Part shown: positions 1-4,788 of the stretch, piece by piece
Numbering within the stretch: position 1 is the first letter of the stretch
How the letters are laid out: the number at the start of each line of letters is the position of its first letter
Source of the DNA: Dehalococcoidia bacterium
Lineage (GTDB): Bacteria; Chloroflexota; Dehalococcoidia; Dehalococcoidales; Fen-1064
Length of the DNA: 5,941 bases
NCBI GenBank assembly: GCA_030691775.1
Contig: JAUYDN010000237.1
Coordinates: 1 to 5,941 of the forward strand
Reading direction: 5' to 3'
Notes under the pieces: generated by a model
Told to the model about the DNA's origin: nothing
Databases searched by the model: none
Seen by the model: the letters and a program-made list of their open reading frames with translations, nothing else
Made by a program: the position numbers and the translations under genes

Positions 1-6
1 AATGGG

Positions 7-116
7 TGTCATTCTGGAGCGAAGCGAAGAATCTCAGAGTGGGGGAATAAGACAACGCCTCCCCACCACCAGATTCTTCGTTGTCCCGATGCTATCGGGA
101 CTCCTCCAGAATGACA
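7..116. repeat. Palindromic MITE/REP-like repeat element, 110 bp
   Basis: Bases 7-19 (TGTCATTCTGGAG) are the exact reverse complement of 104-116, giving 13-bp perfect terminal inverted repeats. A second pair, CGAAGAATCT at 25-34 and AGATTCTTCG at 71-80, is also perfect. Within the right half a smaller perfect hairpin lies at 83-101 (GTCCCGAT, loop GCT, ATCGGGAC). No open reading frame with protein-like composition crosses it. The nested symmetry suggests a short non-autonomous repeat able to fold into a cruciform or RNA hairpin. Related pieces follow at 197-275 and 303-348. The family name is unknown to me; the symmetry itself is directly visible. Confidence 0.75.
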
Positions 117-191
117 GACCAATTGTTTTGAGACAAGCTCGCATTGATGCCCCTCCCACATTTTGTTAGTTGACATTACTATGAAACCGTC

Positions 192-285
192 TTGCTTGTC
201 ATCCTGGAGGAGTCCGTCCCACCAACACTCCCGAAGAGCCTGCCCCACACTTGTTGCGGGGTCGGGAATGACAAAGGGATGCAAG
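192..285. repeat. Degenerate inverted-repeat unit related to the 7-116 element
   Basis: TTGTCATCCTGGAGGAGTCC begins at 197 and resembles the right end of the first element read on the opposite strand (TGTCATTCTGGAGGAGTCCC). The far end, CGGGAATGACAA at 263-274, gives TTGTCATTCCCG when reverse-complemented, so the unit has imperfect terminal inverted repeats. CTTGC at 192-196 and GCAAG at 281-285 extend the symmetry. The interior (215-262) matches nothing else in the window. I read this as a diverged or recombined relative of the first element. Confidence 0.5.
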
Positions 286-302
286 TTTTTCATTTTTGGT
301 GG

Positions 303-348
303 TGCCGATGCAATCGGCATGAAGGATTCTGAACAGAGCGAAGAATCT
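303..348. repeat. Partial repeat unit with TGCCGAT hairpin
   Basis: A perfect hairpin, TGCCGAT (303-309), loop GCA, ATCGGCA (313-319), is followed by AGCGAAGAATCT at 337-348. The latter is identical to bases 23-34 of the first element. Hairpin core and flanking word therefore both recur, with the halves in a different order and orientation. This looks like a truncated or rearranged copy. Confidence 0.5.
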
Positions 349-395
349 CCTCGCCTGCTTTATGCCCGCCTATTTACTGTGTTTTGGTGTCATCT

Positions 396-419
396 CACAG
401 GCAGAGGCGCCTGTGCCAC
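396..419. repeat. CACAGGC/GCCTGTG hairpin repeat
   Basis: CACAGGC (396-402) and GCCTGTG (409-415) form a perfect 7-bp stem with a 6-nt loop. The 12-mer CGCCTGTGCCAC at 408-419 recurs exactly at 5686-5697, where it is again part of a palindrome. The hairpin lies about 65 nt beyond the aroF stop but has no T-tract on either strand, so I do not call it an intrinsic terminator. Confidence 0.5.
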
Positions 420-480
420 GCATAAAAGGGGGGAAAGGGAGGGGGCTTGATTATTGATTATTGGTAATTGGCCATTTTCT

Positions 481-1497
481 CTAGATTGTTCTCCCCACCG
501 CCCTGGCAATCGGTCTTAGCTCTTCCATCAGCCTGGCGAATTCAACCGGGTTCAGCGATTGCAGACCGTCAACCAGCGCTTCTGCCGGGTTCGGGTGCAC
601 CTCGATAAGCAAGCCGTCTGCCCCCGCCGCCACCGCCGCCTTCGCCAGCGCCGGCACCAGGTCGTGATGCCCCGCCGCATGACTCGGGTCGACAATCACC
701 GGCAGGTGGCTCGCTTTCTTGATGACCGGAATCGCTCCTATATCCAGTGAAAACCTGGTGGTGTCCTCGAAGGTGCGTATACCGCGTTCACACAGGATGA
801 CGTTGTTGTTGCCTTCCGCCAGCAGGTAGTCCGCCGCTGTGAGCCATTCCGTCACGGTGCAGGAAAAACCGCGCTTCAGCACCACGGGCCACTTGCTTTT
901 GCCGATGCTAGTAAGGAGCGTGTAGTTCTGCATATTCCGCGAGCCTACCTGAAGAATATCGGCGGACTTGGCGACAATGGCGACTTCGTGCGAATCGACG
1001 ACTTCCGTTACCACCGGTAAACCTATTTCTTCACGCACACGCGCGAGCAATGCCAGGCCCACTTCCTCCAGTCCCTGGAAGCTGAAAGGAGAGGTGCGGG
1101 GTTTGAATGCCCCGCCGCGTAAAATCGTGGCGCCTGCCGCCTTGACAATCCGTGCCGCCTCCATCAACTGGGTCTCGCTTTCCACGGCGCAGGGACCCGC
1201 CATTACGACGAATTTGTTACCCCCGATTTCCACCCCGCCTACGTTCACCGTCGTGTTCTGTTTCTTCACCTCCCGCGAGGAGAGTTTATACGGCTTCATG
1301 ATGCGGGTTACACTCTCCACGCCGGGGAGCACTGCAAAAAGGTCGGTAGCGAGTTGTCCGGTGTGACCGCCCAATAGCGCTACCACGGTCTTATCCGTGC
1401 CGAGGTTCAATTGCACGCCCAGCCCGAGCGATTTCGCTTTCTGCACCACGCTATCGACTTCCGCACGGCTGGCGCCTGTTTTCATTTCAATTATCAC
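481..1497 (-). CDS. aroF: 3-deoxy-7-phosphoheptulonate (DAHP) synthase, Thermotoga/AroF type
   Basis: Condenses phosphoenolpyruvate with erythrose 4-phosphate to DAHP, the committed cytosolic step of chorismate and aromatic amino acid synthesis. The 338-residue product equals the length I recall for the Thermotoga maritima enzyme. Residues 1-70 form a ferredoxin/ACT-like N-terminal regulatory domain ending in the MKPYKLSSRE linker (67-76), and the rest is the (beta/alpha)8 barrel. Visible motifs are AGPCAVE (100-106), LRGGAFKPRTSP (126-137), LKRG (207-210), CERGIRTFE (236-244), DPSHAAG (270-276) and EVHP (299-302). The expected metal ligands are C103, H273, E299 and D310. The start is GTG at 1497, with AGGA (1507-1510) 9 nt upstream; an internal ATG at codon 5 has poorer support. 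In T. maritima the N-terminal domain mediates feedback inhibition by aromatic amino acids, so the same is inferred here. No other shikimate gene lies in the window. Confidence 0.96.
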   Translation of the reverse strand: MIIEMKTGASRAEVDSVVQKAKSLGLGVQLNLGTDKTVVALLGGHTGQLATDLFAVLPGVESVTRIMKPYKLSSREVKKQNTTVNVGGVEIGGNKFVVMAGPCAVESETQLMEAARIVKAAGATILRGGAFKPRTSPFSFQGLEEVGLALLARVREEIGLPVVTEVVDSHEVAIVAKSADILQVGSRNMQNYTLLTSIGKSKWPVVLKRGFSCTVTEWLTAADYLLAEGNNNVILCERGIRTFEDTTRFSLDIGAIPVIKKASHLPVIVDPSHAAGHHDLVPALAKAAVAAGADGLLIEVHPNPAEALVDGLQSLNPVEFARLMEELRPIARAVGRTI

Positions 1498-1537
1498 GGT
1501 TTTCTATCCTGTGCCCTGTGAGAATATGGATAATCTC

Positions 1538-1566
1538 ATTGTAGCTTTTTATTGAGCGTGAGGCAA
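1538..1566 (-). promoter_or_regulatory. Putative sigma70-type promoter of aroF
   Basis: Read on the minus strand, TTGCCT (1566-1561) and TACAAT (1543-1538) are separated by exactly 17 nt. They match 4/6 and 5/6 of the -35 and -10 consensus. The predicted start of transcription is near 1531, leaving a leader of about 34 nt that contains the AGGA ribosome binding site. The spacer contains the 13-mer TTATTGAGCGTGA (1549-1561, plus-strand reading), which recurs at 5758-5770 and may be a regulator site. Confidence 0.45.
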
Positions 1567-1597
1567 AACACGATGCTAAGTCAAAGGGGAATATTCC

Positions 1598-1778
1598 GTA
1601 GTGGGTACAGCACCGATTATCGGGAGCGCAACCCACCAAAACGCTTGGGGATTTACAAATCGCATGATATGTGGTGGGTTACGTCCTTCCGAAATCAGAC
1701 ACCCAACTATTCTCAAACAAATGATACCGTGAAGTAAGTTATCGTCTTTATGAAATGCCGGACTAACCCACCCTACAG
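1598..1778. repeat. Composite GTGGGT/ACCCAC palindromic repeat
   Basis: The unit starts with GTAGTGGGT (1598-1606) and ends with ACCCACCCTAC (1766-1776), an imperfect terminal inverted repeat. Inside, CGCAACCCACCA (1627-1638) pairs with TGGTGGGTTACG (1672-1683) at 11 of 12 positions. CCGAT-T-ATCGG (1613-1623) is a small central palindrome echoing the hairpins at 86-98 and 305-317. Read on the minus strand the right end is CTGTAGGGTGGGTTAG, a type of repeat I associate with intergenic regions of many environmental bacteria. It fills most of the gap between aroF and the DinB gene (1498-1818). The 61-codon frame through it has no ribosome binding site or domain, so I see no gene here. Confidence 0.6.
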
Positions 1779-1818
1779 AACTATTTTTGAATTTTGACCT
1801 TTCACTTTTGAGTTTACA

Positions 1819-2337
1819 TCAGTACGCAAACGGCATCCCCTGCATTCCCTTCAGGTACTTGATTTCTCCCAGGTGCCACCAGCCGTGAGCGATGACGAAA
1901 CTGCGCAACATCACCACGACCGTACGGTTCGGACGGTTGGGGTCGTTTGCCGTTTCGAGGTCGGCATCTGTGATGGTCTTCAGGTAGTCCTGGGAGCTCT
2001 GCGCGACACGTTCGGCGTATGGCATCACGGTCTCCAGAGGCATCGCCGCCGCCTTATCTACCTGCTCTGGCTTGTAGCCTGCCCCGGAATCCCTGGGTGT
2101 CAACTCCAGTTTCTCAAACCATTTTTCACTCACCCACACCGATTGTCTCTTTGCCAGCCCGGCAATAATCTCATCCTGACTGCGCATAAAATGCCAGAAA
2201 AGAAACCCGATGGGGTTGGCGTTGGGCGCCGGTTTCCAGGCAAGCTGCTGTGGCGTGAGCGGTTTCACATCCTGAATCAGGGTATTGTTGAGGTCGGATA
2301 CGGAGCGCTGGATGTATTCAACCACCGTCATTGTCAT
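1819..2337 (-). CDS. DinB-family (DinB/YfiT-like) putative metalloenzyme
   Basis: The 172-residue protein has the length and helical pattern of the DinB four-helix-bundle superfamily. The expected three-histidine metal site is visible: H49 in FLFWHFMRSQDE on helix 2, and H151 and H155 in the HGWWH motif near the C-terminus, followed by LGEIKYLKG. Characterised relatives include thiol-dependent S-transferases and hydrolases; the substrate cannot be told here. The gene is soluble and has no signal peptide. The frame stays open upstream to 2403, but the ATG at 2337 is chosen because GGGAGGAG lies 7 nt before it and the upstream codons would cover the promoter. A second ATG two codons later (2331) is possible. 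It diverges from the cyclotransferase gene across a 183-bp gap. Confidence 0.88.
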   Translation of the reverse strand: MTMTVVEYIQRSVSDLNNTLIQDVKPLTPQQLAWKPAPNANPIGFLFWHFMRSQDEIIAGLAKRQSVWVSEKWFEKLELTPRDSGAGYKPEQVDKAAAMPLETVMPYAERVAQSSQDYLKTITDADLETANDPNRPNRTVVVMLRSFVIAHGWWHLGEIKYLKGMQGMPFAY

Positions 2338-2342
2338 TATTA

Positions 2343-2350
2343 CTCCTCCC
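2343..2350 (-). promoter_or_regulatory. Ribosome binding site fixing the DinB gene start
   Basis: On the minus strand GGGAGGAG (2350-2343) is a near-perfect Shine-Dalgarno sequence. Its GGAGG core lies 7 nt before the ATG at 2337. This supports the 172-residue product rather than the 194-residue open frame beginning at 2403. Confidence 0.8.
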
Positions 2351-2374
2351 GTATTTGGATTAAGCCTGACCAAA

Positions 2375-2403
2375 ATAGTACACTTTTTAGGTGGGAAAGG
2401 CAA
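2375..2403 (-). promoter_or_regulatory. Putative sigma70-type promoter of the DinB gene
   Basis: On the minus strand TTGCCT (2403-2398) and TACTAT (2380-2375) are 17 nt apart. The predicted transcription start is about 2368, giving a leader of about 31 nt ahead of the ATG. The -35 hexamer and spacer length are the same as in the predicted aroF promoter. Confidence 0.5.
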
Positions 2404-2479
2404 ACTCCTTTTGAAATCTTGATACTTGCCTGACGCCGTTGTTTATCCTGCAACCGTTTTTATCCCCCGCCGAATACGC

Positions 2480-2485
2480 TATAAT
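2480..2485 (+). promoter_or_regulatory. Perfect -10 box upstream of the cyclotransferase gene
   Basis: TATAAT matches the -10 consensus fully and lies 35 nt before the ATG at 2521, so transcription would start near 2492. The expected -35 position (around 2457-2462, TTTTTA) is a weak match. The promoter may need an activator, or the -10 box may carry most of the information. Confidence 0.4.
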
Positions 2486-2520
2486 AAGATTCACCCGCAG
2501 ACAATACCAGGAGCGTATGC

Positions 2521-2922
2521 ATGGACTACTTTGCTTACGGTAGCAACCTCGATAAACAGCAGATGCGGCAACGCTGTCCGGATGCTAAGCCCAGGTTCAG
2601 TGTGGTCTTGCCCCACTACAAACTCGCTTTTACCGGCTGGTCGCGGGAATGGAAAGGCGGCACCGCTACCATCAAGCCTGTCCGCGGGGAAAAAGTTGCC
2701 GGCGCCGTTTATGATATACCCGAAAAAGACCTCCAGCGCCTCAACCGTTACGAGGACTACCCTACCACCTATAACCGCGTCAACGTGCTCGTCCTTACGG
2801 ATGACGGTCAGGCAATCAAGGCGTTCACATACGTCAAGCGTAACCCCGGTGATGAAAGCAAGCCTTCCCCGGAGTACCTGGCGGTAATACGGCAGGGGTA
2901 CAGGGACTGGGGAATTGAATAA
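2521..2922 (+). CDS. Gamma-glutamylcyclotransferase-like (AIG2/GGCT fold) protein
   Basis: The 133-residue product belongs to the GGCT/AIG2-like superfamily. Well-studied members release 5-oxoproline from gamma-glutamyl dipeptides or gamma-glutamyl amines. The substrate-binding loop YGSNL is at residues 6-10, and the expected catalytic acid is E78 in LNRYEDYP (74-81). GAVYDI (61-66) and the aromatic-rich FTYVKR segment (102-107) fit the beta-barrel pattern, and the length is normal for single-domain bacterial members. The ATG at 2521 has AGGAG (2509-2513) 7 nt upstream; an out-of-frame ATG at 2517 is ignored. It appears to be a single-gene unit, as an inverted-repeat element begins 4 nt after the stop. 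The exact substrate is not predictable from sequence. Confidence 0.9.
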   Translation: MDYFAYGSNLDKQQMRQRCPDAKPRFSVVLPHYKLAFTGWSREWKGGTATIKPVRGEKVAGAVYDIPEKDLQRLNRYEDYPTTYNRVNVLVLTDDGQAIKAFTYVKRNPGDESKPSPEYLAVIRQGYRDWGIE

Positions 2923-2926
2923 AAAG

Positions 2927-3078
2927 AGCCATCAGCTTTCAGCAGTCAGCCATCAGAATTTGATTTATAAATTACGGATTTAAGATTAATGAGCCAAGAA
3001 GCAAAGTTGGATTCATAAATCATAATTCATAAATCTCCGTTATCAAGGCTGAAAACTGACAGCTAATAGCTGAATGCT
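2927..3078. repeat. 152-bp inverted-repeat element between the cyclotransferase gene and the patatin remnant
   Basis: The left 30 bases (2927-2956) match the reverse complement of the right 30 (3049-3078) at 22 of 30 positions, with a CAGCTTTCAGC/GTCAGCC-type composition. A second nested pair, GATTTATAAATTA (2962-2974) against TAATTCATAAATC (3023-3035), matches at 12 of 13. The centre is AT-rich. The element fills the whole gap: it begins 4 nt after the upstream stop and ends 8 nt before the patatin ATG. It carries no gene and looks like a non-autonomous repeat. Its hairpin may also end transcription of the upstream gene, although no clean T-tract is present. Confidence 0.65.
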
Positions 3079-3086
3079 AAAAAAGT

Positions 3087-3267
3087 ATGAAGATAGGCTT
3101 ATCTCTGGGCGGTGGCGGCTCGCGCGGCTATGCGCACGTGGGGGTGATGCGCGCCCTCGTTGAAGCCGACGATGGTCCAGCACGCGCTGGAAGACACCGA
3201 CCAGGGCTTGTCTCAAATCTCCGAGTTCCGGCGACAGAACAGGTCAACAGGCGGGACGAAAGGATAA
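3087..3267 (+). pseudogene. Patatin-like phospholipase remnant, internally deleted and frameshifted
   Basis: Residues 1-27 are an unmistakable patatin N-terminus: MKIGLSLGGGG followed by SRGYAHVG, with the oxyanion-hole glycines at 8-14. After ALVEAD (about base 3170) the similarity stops. The nucleophile GxSxG and the DG[GA] aspartate are absent, although intact family members are usually 250 residues or more. In another frame, bases 3172-3264 read MVQHALEDTDQG and then SQISEFRRQN, ending in TAA at 3265-3267, 3 nt before the next ATG. This looks like the C-terminal end of the original gene or of a second lost gene. I infer a large out-of-frame deletion near 3163-3172. The first frame runs on to 3323 into the next gene, which also argues against function. 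No Shine-Dalgarno sequence precedes the ATG, and an inverted-repeat element abuts it. Confidence 0.75.
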
Positions 3268-3270
3268 GCC

Positions 3271-3954
3271 ATGCCCAAACTATTGAACATCGCACACCGC
3301 GGCTTCACAAAATCTTTCCCTGATAACACCCTCGAGGCTTTCGAGGCGGCAATCAAGCTGGGCGTGGATGGTATCGAATGCGATCTCCACGAGACCGCCG
3401 ATAACCATTTCATCGTCTTCCATGATAACGACATCGAAGGCAAAAGTATCGCCGAGATGAAACTGACAGACGTCCGGCAAGTACGCCTCAAAGGGCAATA
3501 CCGCATTCCCACCCTCGAAGAGACCCTGGAGCTGTGCCACGGTAAAATTATGGCTAACCTGGAAATCAAACTGGTCTATTCACTGGATAAGTTCCTGGAA
3601 ATCCTGAGGGCAAATGCCAGGCCGGAAGAATTGCTCCTCTCATCCTTTTATGGTGCAGTCATCACCGAGTTTGCCGACCTGGCGCCGGAAATCAGGCGGG
3701 GAATCCTCACCGGGTTTACGGTTAAAGACCCCCTCAAGCTGATGTCGCTGACAAAGGCGCAGGTGATGCTCCCCCGTTTCGGGTTCACCACAATGGCGCT
3801 CATCGACAAACTCCAGCACCGCAACCTTTCTATTATTGTCTGGGACTGCAACACGCCGGAGGACATCGGCAAAGCGCTGGCATGGAAAGTGGATGGCATC
3901 ATCACGGATAATCCGGATTTTCTCGCAAGGGAGCTGGAAAAGGAGAAGAGATAA
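3271..3954 (+). CDS. Glycerophosphodiester phosphodiesterase (GDPD family)
   Basis: Predicted to hydrolyse glycerophosphodiesters, the deacylated phospholipid products, to sn-glycerol 3-phosphate and an alcohol. The 227-residue TIM barrel shows HRG (9-11), PDNT (17-20, usually PENT), the metal-binding E36 and D38 in GIECDLH, catalytic HD at 51-52, NLEIK (96-100, E98 and K100), and the C-terminal IVWDCNTPED and DGIITDNP (208-215). There is no signal peptide, so a cytoplasmic enzyme is expected. The loop after HD is short: the usual LdRTTnGkG stretch is replaced by NDIEGKSI. The ATG at 3271 has AGGA (3261-3264) 6 nt upstream, inside the tail of the patatin remnant, which suggests translational coupling in an ancestral operon. 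The stop overlaps a 12-codon ORF (TAATG). Confidence 0.93.
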   Translation: MPKLLNIAHRGFTKSFPDNTLEAFEAAIKLGVDGIECDLHETADNHFIVFHDNDIEGKSIAEMKLTDVRQVRLKGQYRIPTLEETLELCHGKIMANLEIKLVYSLDKFLEILRANARPEELLLSSFYGAVITEFADLAPEIRRGILTGFTVKDPLKLMSLTKAQVMLPRFGFTTMALIDKLQHRNLSIIVWDCNTPEDIGKALAWKVDGIITDNPDFLARELEKEKR

Positions 3955-3992
3955 TGAACGCTCCTCTCATCGTAAAAATGGTAAAACTTTAG
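3954..3992 (+). CDS. Tiny coupled ORF (12 residues), possible gene-start remnant
   Basis: ATG at 3954-3956 overlaps the phosphodiesterase stop (TAATG), with GGAG of AGGAGAAGAG shortly upstream. It encodes MNAPLIVKMVKL and ends at TAG 3990-3992. The start context is good, but the product is too short to assign. It could be a truncated former third gene of the operon, a re-initiation leader, or chance. The stop codon lies within the left arm of the palindrome at 3987-4017. Confidence 0.25.
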   Translation: MNAPLIVKMVKL

Positions 3993-4017
3993 CCAACCCG
4001 GGTGTTTATGGCTAAAG
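3987..4017. promoter_or_regulatory. Palindrome upstream of the toxin-antitoxin genes, candidate operator
   Basis: CTTTAGCCA (3987-3995) and TGGCTAAAG (4009-4017) are a perfect 9-bp inverted repeat with a 13-nt centre that itself contains the palindrome ACCCGGGT (3996-4003). It ends 38 nt before the antitoxin ATG. No T-run follows, so it is not a typical terminator. Antitoxins of this kind commonly bind palindromes near their own promoters, so an autoregulatory operator is a reasonable inference. A phosphodiesterase mRNA 3' hairpin is the alternative. Confidence 0.4.
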
Positions 4018-4055
4018 ATGCCAGTCAGTGCTATCATAGAGCGAGAGATAATATA

Positions 4056-4283
4056 ATGAAAGTGAATTGGAAAGACCACATTGTAAGCAGTCCCGACGTG
4101 CTCCGGGGTAAGCCGCGGTTAAAAGGGACCAGAATACCAGTCAGCCTCGTACTCGGGTACCTTGCAGCAGGCAAAAACACCCGCGAAATCAAGAAGGAAT
4201 TCCCGGATTTAACCATGGAACAAATCGCCGCTTGCCTTGACTACGCTCGGGAACTGGCAGAGTTCGAGGTCGTGACTGTGTGA
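4056..4283 (+). CDS. DUF433 (VapB45-like) antitoxin
   Basis: The 75-residue protein is a compact DUF433 domain of winged or helix-turn-helix type. The diagnostic stretch is GKPRLKGTRIPVSLVLGYL (18-36), followed by G-K-NTREIKKEFPDLT and MEQIAACLDYA (54-64). Family members adjoining DUF5615 genes act as the DNA-binding antitoxin that neutralises the partner and represses the operon. The start at 4056 is preferred over upstream in-frame ATGs (4002, 4008) because the family begins only a few residues before WKDHIV and the 5' codons overlap the palindrome. The ribosome binding site is weak (GAGAG at 4043-4047). Its TGA overlaps the GTG start of the next gene by 4 nt (GTGA), implying coupled translation. 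Confidence 0.88.
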   Translation: MKVNWKDHIVSSPDVLRGKPRLKGTRIPVSLVLGYLAAGKNTREIKKEFPDLTMEQIAACLDYARELAEFEVVTV

Positions 4284-4648
4284 GTCTGAGATTTTTTACA
4301 GACCATTGCGTCCCCAACTATGTAGTTCAGTATCTTCGCGAAGCAGGGCACGAGGTTCTCAGGTTACAGGACCACATTCCCGCAGATTCTCCCGACCAAG
4401 TGGTTATCTCACACGCACAGGAGATAGATGCCATTCTGCTTTCTTTGAACGGCGACTTCGCGGATATCGTGACATATCCCCCAGCGAGATTTAAAGGGAT
4501 TGTGGCGCTTCAGGTCAGGAACCATCCTGAAACCATAATCCAGCTTGTGCAAAGGCTGAAAAACTACCTTTCTATTAACCAGGAGATGGAGCACTATTCC
4601 GGGAAACTACTCGTGGTGGAGACGCACAGGATTCGGAGTCGGGGATAA
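4280..4648 (+). CDS. DUF5615 PIN-like (VapC45-like) putative toxin
   Basis: The 122-residue protein has the DUF5615 layout of a PIN-like nuclease fold. RFFTDHCVPNYVVQYLREAGHEV (4-26) carries the first acidic residue D8. DSPDQVVISHAQE (36-48) carries D39 at the position where the family has its sDe motif. AILLSLNGDF (51-60) stands where TNDxDF is common, followed by GIVALQVRNHPE (73-84). One acidic position of the usual TND motif is Asn (N57), with D59 retained, so catalytic strength is uncertain. The GTG start overlaps the antitoxin stop. Members are inferred to be RNases by analogy with VapC; this activity is not shown by sequence alone. It forms a two-gene module with the DUF433 gene. Confidence 0.85.
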   Translation: MSLRFFTDHCVPNYVVQYLREAGHEVLRLQDHIPADSPDQVVISHAQEIDAILLSLNGDFADIVTYPPARFKGIVALQVRNHPETIIQLVQRLKNYLSINQEMEHYSGKLLVVETHRIRSRG

Positions 4649-4740
4649 CGTTGTACCGTCCTGACCCGTAAACAAATACCAGACGCTTGGCTTGTTATAT
4701 CCGCACTTTCAATTATCACACGGGTTCCCCTGGAAAAAAC

Positions 4741-4776
4741 GGAGGTCTCCTAAAGGGAGATATAGGTATCAGGAGG
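4741..4776 (+). promoter_or_regulatory. Structured leader with competing GGAG/CTCC pairings before the crotonase gene
   Basis: One CTCCT (4747-4751) is flanked by three purine partners: GGAGG (4741-4745), GGAG (4756-4759) and the ribosome binding site AGGAGG (4771-4776). TCTCC/GGAGA (4746-4750 with 4756-4760) can form a 5-bp hairpin, while CTCCT could instead mask AGGAG of the ribosome binding site. The AGGAGG is 12 nt before the ATG at 4789, rather long, and it fixes that start over the upstream TTG of the open frame. The regulatory role is inferred from pairing only. Confidence 0.35.
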
Positions 4777-4788
4777 AAAACAAAGCTC

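Larger units (their letters stand above)
1..480. other. Non-coding, repeat-filled region downstream of aroF
   Basis: Apart from the repeat units listed separately, I find no supported gene here. The open frames on both strands have low-complexity or repeat-derived translations, no ribosome binding site and no recognisable domain. 421-480 is purine-rich and then AT-rich (ATTATTGATTATTGG) and precedes the aroF stop codon. The region sits at the 3' side of aroF, where repeat insertion would be tolerated. Confidence 0.6.

Noticed and set aside
170..175. Consensus -35 hexamer TTGACA
   Set aside because: No -10 box lies at a suitable distance and no gene follows.
396..415. Hairpin as an intrinsic terminator of aroF
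   Set aside because: The stem is perfect but no T-tract follows on the relevant strand.
9..450. Open frames of about 100 codons on both strands (9-320 minus, 163-450 plus)
   Set aside because: They run through palindromic repeats, lack ribosome binding sites and give no recognisable domain or protein-like pattern.
1552..1737. 61-codon frame on the plus strand
   Set aside because: It starts with TTG in the aroF promoter spacer and is made of GTGGGT/ACCCAC repeat sequence, with no ribosome binding site.
2426..2887. 153-codon plus-strand frame overlapping the cyclotransferase gene
   Set aside because: It is a shadow frame of the 2521-2922 gene, which has the ribosome binding site and the YGSNL motif.
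127..3217. Exact 12-bp inverted match TTTGAGACAAGC (127-138) and GCTTGTCTCAAA (3206-3217)
   Set aside because: A 12-mer match on either strand is expected by chance about once or twice in 6 kb, and no shared flanks support it.
4664..4725. ACCCGT/ACGGGT pair in the crotonase leader as a riboswitch stem
   Set aside because: It is only 6 bp with a loop of about 50 nt and no conserved core resembling a known riboswitch.
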